Origin: a bacterium
GTDB taxonomy: Bacteria > Pseudomonadota > Alphaproteobacteria > Caulobacterales > Hyphomonadaceae
Reading direction: 5' to 3'
Assembly: GCA_030824255.1 (NCBI GenBank)
Contig: JAVBYB010000090.1
Location: 1 to 10,932, forward strand
DNA length: 10,932 bases
Shown piece after piece: positions 5,866-10,932 of the stretch. Made by a program: the position numbers and the translations under genes. The stretch's first letter is position 1, and every line of letters starts with the position of its first letter. The notes under the pieces were generated by a model, which was not told where the DNA came from, searched no databases, and worked only from the letters and a program-made list of their open reading frames with translations.

Positions 5866-8025
5866 CTAGAACGTACCGGCCACGTTGAAACGGATGATCG
5901 GCCCGAATGTGCGCCGCTGTTCCTGCGTGAAGTCCAGCTGATTGGTGCGCAGGCGCGGCTCGCCCGGTGCGGCGCGCTGGTAGAATTCGCGCCGGTAGTT
6001 CTCGGACGTGTCACCGAGATTCACGACTTCGAGCTGCATGCGCATGCCGAAAACATCCTTGTTCTCGATCGCGGCGAAGCTGACACCCGGATCTTCCCAC
6101 CCGTACTCGATCTGGTCGAGGCGATAGCCGCGATAGTTCTTGAAGCCCTCATAGCCACCCACCAGCGCCCATGGCGTCTCGGGAATGTCCCAGCGCAGGC
6201 TCACAGTCGTGTTGAACCTGTCGGATCTGCTGATCTCACGCGCGGTCCCCGTGAGCGGATCATCCACCTCGCTGTCCGCAAAGCGCATGAAGAAGTTGAG
6301 CTGCAGGCCTTTCGCGCCGATGGGATCAAAGTTGATCGTGCCAGAGCCGGCGATGGCCCATGCCGTCGCCTTGTCGATATTGCCTACGCCCTCGCCCGCA
6401 ATCGCGCCGGGATTCTGGCTGGGGTCCAGCACCGGCAAGCCGTTCGCATCGATGGGAATCTGGTCAACCACGTCGTCGATCAGTGAATACTCGGCGACCA
6501 GCTTCACCGCGCCCCAGGCGCCGAGATTGCGATTGATCTCAGAGGACGCGACCCAGCGCTGCTCGGGCACAAGCTCGGCATTGCCGGCGGAGTTGGCGCC
6601 ATTCTGCAAGTCGTTCGACGACAGGAAGTCGCCAAAGTTCAGCTGGCCCACGCGGCGCTCGGCCTTCAAGTTGATGTCGAAGGTCTCATCCGGACGCCAG
6701 GCCAGCGAGACGAAGCCCTTCGGCCGCACGAACTCGCGCGCGTCGCCACCGACCTTTGACAGCTCGGAGTATTCGGCCCCGATCGAGGTTTGCAGGCTCA
6801 GCGCATCGTCCAGCGTCCGGCTGTGGGAAAGGTTGGCTTCGGCACGCTTTTCCTCAACGCGCGCCGTGCCGTCCTCGAAGATGCTCAGCGGATAGGAGCC
6901 GTCTGCCTGACGCTCGCCGTCCTCATTGACGACATCGAGGAAGTTGAATGCGCCCTCGGCCGAGAACTGGATGTCACCGTCAAAAGCCGACAAGCCATAT
7001 TCGCCGCGCACGATGCTCTCGCCCACCTCGATATGCTTCACATCACGGAAGCCCTCGATCGGCGCGCCGGCGGCGTCATAGCCCTCGAAAGTCTCGAGAT
7101 CGATGCCATTCTCGTAGCTGCTGAGACCGATGAGCTTGAGACGGCCGGGGCCAAGATCGAACTCATAGTCCGCGCCGATTTCACCGCCGCGCTCGTCCTC
7201 GCCGAAAAAGGCGAACCAGGCTTGGGGCGTTCCGCTGACTGGATTGCGGAAGGAATCCTCGCGCCCGATGAAATTGCTGTCTCGCAACGACAGGTTGAAG
7301 TTGGCGATGGCCCCGTCGACTGCCTCATAGGTCAGCGTCGCGTCGAGTTCCGGCTCCTCGCTGGCGCCGGTGAAGCCTTCCTGGCGAAGATCGGTGACCT
7401 GCCCTGCTGCGTTGGCGACAACCGTGGGGCCCTTATGACCGTTGCGCTCCTGGTCCAGCTTGAGCGCGGCGGACCATGACCAGCCGCCATCCGTGCGACC
7501 GTTGGCCGAAATGCTTCCGCGATACCAGGCAGGCCGAAGGTTCTCCCGGAACTGCGGCGTGAACTCCCAGCTGCCGCTGAACGCATCGACCTTGGCGATG
7601 ACGTTCGCGACCTGGCCCGAGAGGCCTGGAATGTTGAGCGTTGCGCCATCCACGATCTCGATGCGGACGACTGCATTCGCGCCAATGCGGGCGAGTACGG
7701 TTTCCGCGTCGTTCGACTTGCCCGAAACACGCCGTCCATTGATCAGCACGTTCTGGCGAGCCTGTCCGAAGCCGCGCTCCTCGCTGGCCTCGGACAACTG
7801 GAATCCGGGGATGTTCTTGACCATGTCGGCCGCCGTCTTCGGCGCAAAGCGCGAGAAGAAGAGCGGCTCATAGACTTGGGTCTGCGCGCCGGCGCCGGTC
7901 GCCGCCACCTGCTGGGCCACAGCCGGGCTCGCGCCGAGCACGGCTCCCAGCGCGGAAACGCCCGCCAGCACGGATGCGCGCAAGCGAACATTCGCGCCTG
8001 ATGCGTAGCGGTTTTTTGCTGGCAT
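5866..8025 (-). CDS. TonB-dependent outer membrane receptor, substrate unknown
   Basis: The protein has 719 residues, in the usual size range for these receptors. Residues 1-37 are a long signal peptide (A-S-P-A-V-A, cleavage before Q38). The plug domain spans about 53-150: A-A-D-M-V-K-N-I-P-G-F (65-75), Q-N-V-L-I-N-G-R-R-V-S-G-K (91-103) and V-R-I-E-I-V-D-G-A-T-L-N-I-P-G-L-S-G-Q-V (120-139). The rest is a repetitive, Tyr/Asp/Gly-rich beta-barrel pattern, ending in F-N-V-A-G-T-F. A C-terminal Phe is the expected outer membrane assembly signal. No secretin/TonB short N-terminal domain and no carboxypeptidase-like domain precede the plug, and no clear TonB box is visible. The plug lacks the common R-G-P motif, having V-D-G-A instead, as in a subset of alphaproteobacterial receptors. 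No exbB/exbD/tonB, sigma/anti-sigma pair or periplasmic hydrolase adjoins, so the substrate cannot be told. The ATG at 8025 has a G-rich but imperfect Shine-Dalgarno. Confidence 0.92.
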   Translation of the reverse strand: MPAKNRYASGANVRLRASVLAGVSALGAVLGASPAVAQQVAATGAGAQTQVYEPLFFSRFAPKTAADMVKNIPGFQLSEASEERGFGQARQNVLINGRRVSGKSNDAETVLARIGANAVVRIEIVDGATLNIPGLSGQVANVIAKVDAFSGSWEFTPQFRENLRPAWYRGSISANGRTDGGWSWSAALKLDQERNGHKGPTVVANAAGQVTDLRQEGFTGASEEPELDATLTYEAVDGAIANFNLSLRDSNFIGREDSFRNPVSGTPQAWFAFFGEDERGGEIGADYEFDLGPGRLKLIGLSSYENGIDLETFEGYDAAGAPIEGFRDVKHIEVGESIVRGEYGLSAFDGDIQFSAEGAFNFLDVVNEDGERQADGSYPLSIFEDGTARVEEKRAEANLSHSRTLDDALSLQTSIGAEYSELSKVGGDAREFVRPKGFVSLAWRPDETFDINLKAERRVGQLNFGDFLSSNDLQNGANSAGNAELVPEQRWVASSEINRNLGAWGAVKLVAEYSLIDDVVDQIPIDANGLPVLDPSQNPGAIAGEGVGNIDKATAWAIAGSGTINFDPIGAKGLQLNFFMRFADSEVDDPLTGTAREISRSDRFNTTVSLRWDIPETPWALVGGYEGFKNYRGYRLDQIEYGWEDPGVSFAAIENKDVFGMRMQLEVVNLGDTSENYRREFYQRAAPGEPRLRTNQLDFTQEQRRTFGPIIRFNVAGTF

Positions 8026-8168
8026 AGCCCCGTCCCCGACCTTTCCGGTTTCTGTCGGAGGCGCTGCTTCCCTGCGGATGCCAGCGACTCTACTTGCGAC
8101 TCGTTATCAACGCGGAAGCGCGGGCTGTGAAGGCCGCGCACGAAGTTTTCAACTTGCCGGAAGCAAGG

Positions 8169-8200
8169 AGCGCCCCGCCGGCCTTTGACCGGCGGGGGCT
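8169..8200 (-). terminator. Probable terminator of the BlaI-M56 operon
   Basis: CCCCGCCGG (8173-8181) pairs with CCGGCGGGG (8189-8197) over 9 bp around a 7-nt loop, and the stem can extend with one bulged G. It begins 7 bp past the M56 stop codon. On the minus strand it is followed by CTCCTTGCTT, a weak T tract. Confidence 0.6.
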
Positions 8201-8207
8201 GAAAGTA

Positions 8208-10649
8208 TCAGTGCGAAGCTTGCTTCGACGCCTGGGCGCCTTTGGAGCGCAGATAGTCCGTCACGTCGTCATTGCCTTCGCGAACCGCGATATCGAGCGG
8301 CGTGCGCATGGCGTTTTGCGGATGCTTGGCGTTCAGGTCGGCGCCTTTCTGGACCAGCGCCTTCACGATGGCGAGGTTGCCTTCGCGGATGGCTTCGACC
8401 AGCGGCGTACGCGCGCCGGGCTGAACCGCGTTCACGTCGGCGCCGCGATCGAGCAGAAGCTGCACAACCGGCAAGGCATTGTTCTCGGCGGCGATCGACA
8501 GCGGCGTGCCCTGTCCCGGTAAGCCGCGGTTCACATCGGCGCCGGCGTTGACGAGAACGCGGGCGGCATCGATGCAGCTGGAGTCGGCGGCAGCCATCAG
8601 GGCCGTGCCCTGGCCGGGAACGAGGCTGTTCACATCGACCTTGTCCTGCGCGATCAGCTTGTTGAGCGCGGTGGTGTCGCAATCGTCAGCGGCGTCCACC
8701 AGCTCGTTCGCCGGTTTCTTGCCGGACATCACGATCAGCTTGTCCTTGCCGCCATCCAGCGCCGCGCCGTCGAGTGCGATGCCGGCCTTGCGAAGCTCTT
8801 CCATCACGTCGCGATCAAAATTGAAGGCCTGGAAGTCTCCGCGTGCACGGGCGTCGGCGAGCGCAGCCTGGGCAATGGCGAGACCATTATGGCTTTCGCG
8901 CATGGCGGACGCGATCTCCTCGCGGTGATCGGCAAGTTCCGCACGCGCGTCCGCGAGTGAGGCGCGGATGTTTTCGCGCATCTCGGGCCCGAGGGCATGC
9001 TTCATTTCCTCGCGGGCCAGTTCGAGAGCGGCGCGAACCTCTTCGCGAGCCTCGTCCAGTGCGGCGCGCACTTCAGCACGGTCCTGTTCGGACATGTCGC
9101 CCCAACCGTGGGCGCTGTCGCCATCAAGGCCAGCCTCATCCAGCGAGCGCTGAACCTCGTCCATGATCTGCGGCAGGTTGGCGAGCACTTCCTGGCTGAC
9201 CAGGGCGCCGATATCGATGCCCATGGTGGCGAGTTCCGTGCTCAGGCCAGCGAGTTCGCCTTCCAGCTCCGGACCGAAGCCGGCCATCAGGCCCTCCAGC
9301 TCGGGCCCGAGTTCAGCCATCATGGCTTCGAGCTCGGCGCCGAGGCTGGCAAACTCGTCGCTGCTGAAGGCGTAGCTGTAGTCATCGTGTGGCGGTGCGC
9401 CGTCGAGCTGGACAACCGTGCGCGTGGTGGTCTCCGTCTCGGTTGTCGTGACAGTCCCCGGCTTGGTGAGGTCGATCACGCCCTGCTCGGATTGCTGGGC
9501 GTCGGCGGTGAAGCGCGGCGTGATCATGGCCGCCACACCAACAGCCACAGCAAGACCCGCAAAGGCCAGACGGCCGGAATACTTCGCTGGCGAGCCGCCC
9601 GTCTTTGCGATGTCGATGAGGCGACGTACCCGGCGGCTGAAGTGCGAGCGCGGACCAATGGCGCCAACGGCGAGGCGCGGCGCACGCACCCACAGCTGGT
9701 TCTCGGCCTGCTTGGTAAGCGAGCGTGCGAAGGCCTTGGCGTCGCCGGTGCGATCGACAGCAGCTTCGTCGCAGGCGACTTCGCGCTCTTCGTCGATACG
9801 GCGGCTGATGAAGTAGAGCGCAGGGCTCCACCACAGCAGGGCCAGGATGATGCGCTGGGCAAGGGCGGCGAGCATGTCATAGCGGCGGATGTGGGCGTGC
9901 TCGTGCTCGAGCAGACCCGCCATGCCGGGCGATCCCAGTGCGATGGACTCCGGCAGAACGATCGCCGGCCGCAGCAGGCCAGCAGCCATCGGGCCGGGCG
10001 CTTCCGGGCTCACGACGACGCGGATGCCTTTCATGCGGGCCTGCAGCGCGGCGGGCAGGTCAGCCGGGCGCGCGCGGGCGACAAGGCGTTCGACAGCGAT
10101 CAGGTCGCGTGCGGTGCGCGCCAGCAGCAAACCGGCAACACCGAGCCAGACAAGCAGGAGCGGCAGGCCGATATCCGGCATCTGGATGGCGGGTAGCGTG
10201 AACAGCGAGGTCGGCTCAGCAGGGCCTTCGCGCGTCATGGTCACGGCGGCCGGCGCTGGCGGCAGCGGGGCCATCGGCACTGACTGCATGTTGACCGCCA
10301 TCAGCTCGGCGCCGTTCACCGTGACCGGCGCGGCTGGCGCAACCGGAACGACAGGCGCTTCGACCCGGAATGTCGGGCCGGCAACGGTTTCACGGACCGG
10401 AGCAGCGGCTTCAATGCTGACCGGCGCGTCGAGCTGTTTCAGGAGGCCCGCGACGATCGTCTCGCCGGGGATGAAGGCTGCGAGCGGCAGGGCCAGGCTC
10501 GCGACGAACGCTGCGACGCCGAGGCTGTAGCGTGTCGAGCCGCGCATGCGCTTGCCGATGATGAGCGCGCCAGCCAGCACGGCGGCGATCGCGACGCTTT
10601 GCCAGATGTGGCCGAAGATCAGTGTTTGAGAGAGGCTCGTATCCGTCAT
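8208..10649 (-). CDS. M56-family (BlaR1-like) membrane metalloprotease with C-terminal ankyrin repeats
   Basis: The protein has 813 residues, against about 600 for BlaR1. Transmembrane helices are at about 10-32 and 42-62. A Pro/Ala-rich loop (75-158) leads to helix 161-178. The cytoplasmic zinc protease domain (about 185-350) has H-E-H-A-H (249-253, the HEXXH motif) and E-x-x-x-D (Glu290, Asp294) supplying the third ligand. The fourth membrane helix is at about 360-378. After it come a Thr/Glu-rich linker (398-412), a long charged, mostly helical segment (430-605) with internal repeats, and five ankyrin-type repeats (about 648-808; G-A-D-V-N turns at 703 and 736, G-A-D-L-N at 769). By BlaR1 topology everything after 380 is periplasmic. 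Family knowledge: M56 proteases sense an outside signal and trigger loss of a BlaI-type repressor. BlaR1's penicillin-binding sensor is absent, so the signal is probably not a beta-lactam. The start codon overlaps the repressor's stop (ATGA), which supports co-translation. The protease call is firm; the sensor role of the ankyrin part is inference. Confidence 0.92.
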   Translation of the reverse strand: MTDTSLSQTLIFGHIWQSVAIAAVLAGALIIGKRMRGSTRYSLGVAAFVASLALPLAAFIPGETIVAGLLKQLDAPVSIEAAAPVRETVAGPTFRVEAPVVPVAPAAPVTVNGAELMAVNMQSVPMAPLPPAPAAVTMTREGPAEPTSLFTLPAIQMPDIGLPLLLVWLGVAGLLLARTARDLIAVERLVARARPADLPAALQARMKGIRVVVSPEAPGPMAAGLLRPAIVLPESIALGSPGMAGLLEHEHAHIRRYDMLAALAQRIILALLWWSPALYFISRRIDEEREVACDEAAVDRTGDAKAFARSLTKQAENQLWVRAPRLAVGAIGPRSHFSRRVRRLIDIAKTGGSPAKYSGRLAFAGLAVAVGVAAMITPRFTADAQQSEQGVIDLTKPGTVTTTETETTTRTVVQLDGAPPHDDYSYAFSSDEFASLGAELEAMMAELGPELEGLMAGFGPELEGELAGLSTELATMGIDIGALVSQEVLANLPQIMDEVQRSLDEAGLDGDSAHGWGDMSEQDRAEVRAALDEAREEVRAALELAREEMKHALGPEMRENIRASLADARAELADHREEIASAMRESHNGLAIAQAALADARARGDFQAFNFDRDVMEELRKAGIALDGAALDGGKDKLIVMSGKKPANELVDAADDCDTTALNKLIAQDKVDVNSLVPGQGTALMAAADSSCIDAARVLVNAGADVNRGLPGQGTPLSIAAENNALPVVQLLLDRGADVNAVQPGARTPLVEAIREGNLAIVKALVQKGADLNAKHPQNAMRTPLDIAVREGNDDVTDYLRSKGAQASKQASH

Positions 10650-10932
10650 TTGCCATCCTCCGGGGACATTTCGTCGAGTTCATCCTTCAGCGCCTGGAGT
10701 TCATCCGCGCTCAAGGTCTCGTTTCTGATGAGGTGTTGCGCCAGCTCGGTAGGAGACCCTTCGAAGAAGGTGGACACCACCTTGCGCAGCGCGCGGGAAC
10801 GCGCCTCGGCGCGCGATACGGTCGGCTTGTAGATGAAGGCGCGTCCATCCTGACGCGGAACGACATAGTCCTTGTCGGTCAGGATGCGCAGCAGCGTCAG
10901 CACGGTATTGTAGGCGACCGGGTAGGTCGGCT
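10646..10932 (-). CDS. BlaI/MecI/CopY-family transcriptional repressor, N-terminus outside window
   Basis: The frame is open to the right edge, so about 30 N-terminal residues are missing from a family usually near 120-130. The visible part starts P-T-Y-P-V-A-Y-N-T-V-L-T-L-L-R-I-L, the recognition helix and wing approach of the BlaI winged helix. Then come L-T-D-K-D-Y-V and G-R-A-F-I-Y-K-P, the wing. The C-terminal dimerisation part is F-F-E-G-S-P-T-E-L-A-Q-H-L-I, then E-L-Q-A-L-K-D-E-L-D. A GTG at 10903 is a conserved Val inside the helix and is not the start. Family knowledge: the dimer binds a dyad at its own operon and is removed by proteolysis started by the M56 partner. Its operator would lie outside this window. 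The stop overlaps the M56 start by 4 bp. Confidence 0.93.
   Translation of the reverse strand, partial: PTYPVAYNTVLTLLRILTDKDYVVPRQDGRAFIYKPTVSRAEARSRALRKVVSTFFEGSPTELAQHLIRNETLSADELQALKDELDEMSPEDGK

Noticed and set aside
8143..8155. AAGTT-N3-AACTT inverted repeat upstream of the TonB receptor
   Set aside because: Arms of only 5 bp and 118 bp from the start; too short to support as an operator.
8997..10196. Long plus-strand open frame (399 codons) opposite the M56 gene
   Set aside because: Antisense to a gene with firm family motifs; the translation is low-complexity Arg/Gly/Ala-rich, as expected from the complement of GC-rich coding DNA.
10901..10903. GTG as start of the BlaI-type gene
   Set aside because: The frame continues to the window edge with conserved BlaI residues (A-Y-N-T), so this Val is internal.

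Overview
The window is about 11 kb of GC-rich, densely coding bacterial chromosome. The S4 protein (rpsD, no zinc-finger cysteines), a plug-type TonB-dependent receptor, several lipoprotein or Sec signal peptides and the GC-rich codon use suggest an aerobic Gram-negative alphaproteobacterium, probably near Caulobacterales/Hyphomonadaceae. That placement is inference from protein resemblance and was not tested by a search. I see no insertion sequence, phage gene, tRNA, rRNA or CRISPR array.

Layout, left to right. (1) 1-708 (+) is the 3' part of a lipoprotein with a GIN/DUF2807 beta-helix; its start lies off the left edge. It converges on a second small lipoprotein, 863-1240 (-), with a perfect inverted repeat between them at 729-759. 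(2) 1241-1761 is a 521-bp gap. It has an operator-like palindrome and an 11-bp-spaced direct repeat next to the small lipoprotein gene, and a strong hairpin that may end the PPK2 transcript. (3) 1762-2598 (-) is a class III-like PPK2 polyphosphate kinase. (4) 2599-2980 holds the rpsD terminator and what may be a decayed reading frame. (5) 2981-3598 (-) is rpsD, with a structured leader at 3599-3740. (6) 3861-4952 (+) is an exported protein of a widespread family without a name, followed by a good terminator. (7) 5119-5844 (+) is a TerC/YjbE-type membrane protein with an EF-hand-like loop. It is tail to tail with (8) 5866-8025 (-), an orphan TonB-dependent receptor. (9) 8208-10649 and 10646-10932 (both -) form a BlaI-type repressor plus M56 membrane metalloprotease operon overlapping by ATGA. 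The repressor is cut by the right edge.

How the genes relate: most are single transcription units facing away from or towards each other, so the window is not one operon. The clear functional unit is the BlaI/M56 pair. By analogy with BlaI-BlaR1, an outside signal would activate the cytoplasmic HEXXH protease, which would inactivate the repressor. Here the penicillin-binding sensor of BlaR1 is replaced by a long charged helical segment and five ankyrin repeats predicted to be periplasmic. This is the most interesting item in the window. Next are the operator-like sites at 1267-1301 and the EF-hand-like loop in the TerC protein.
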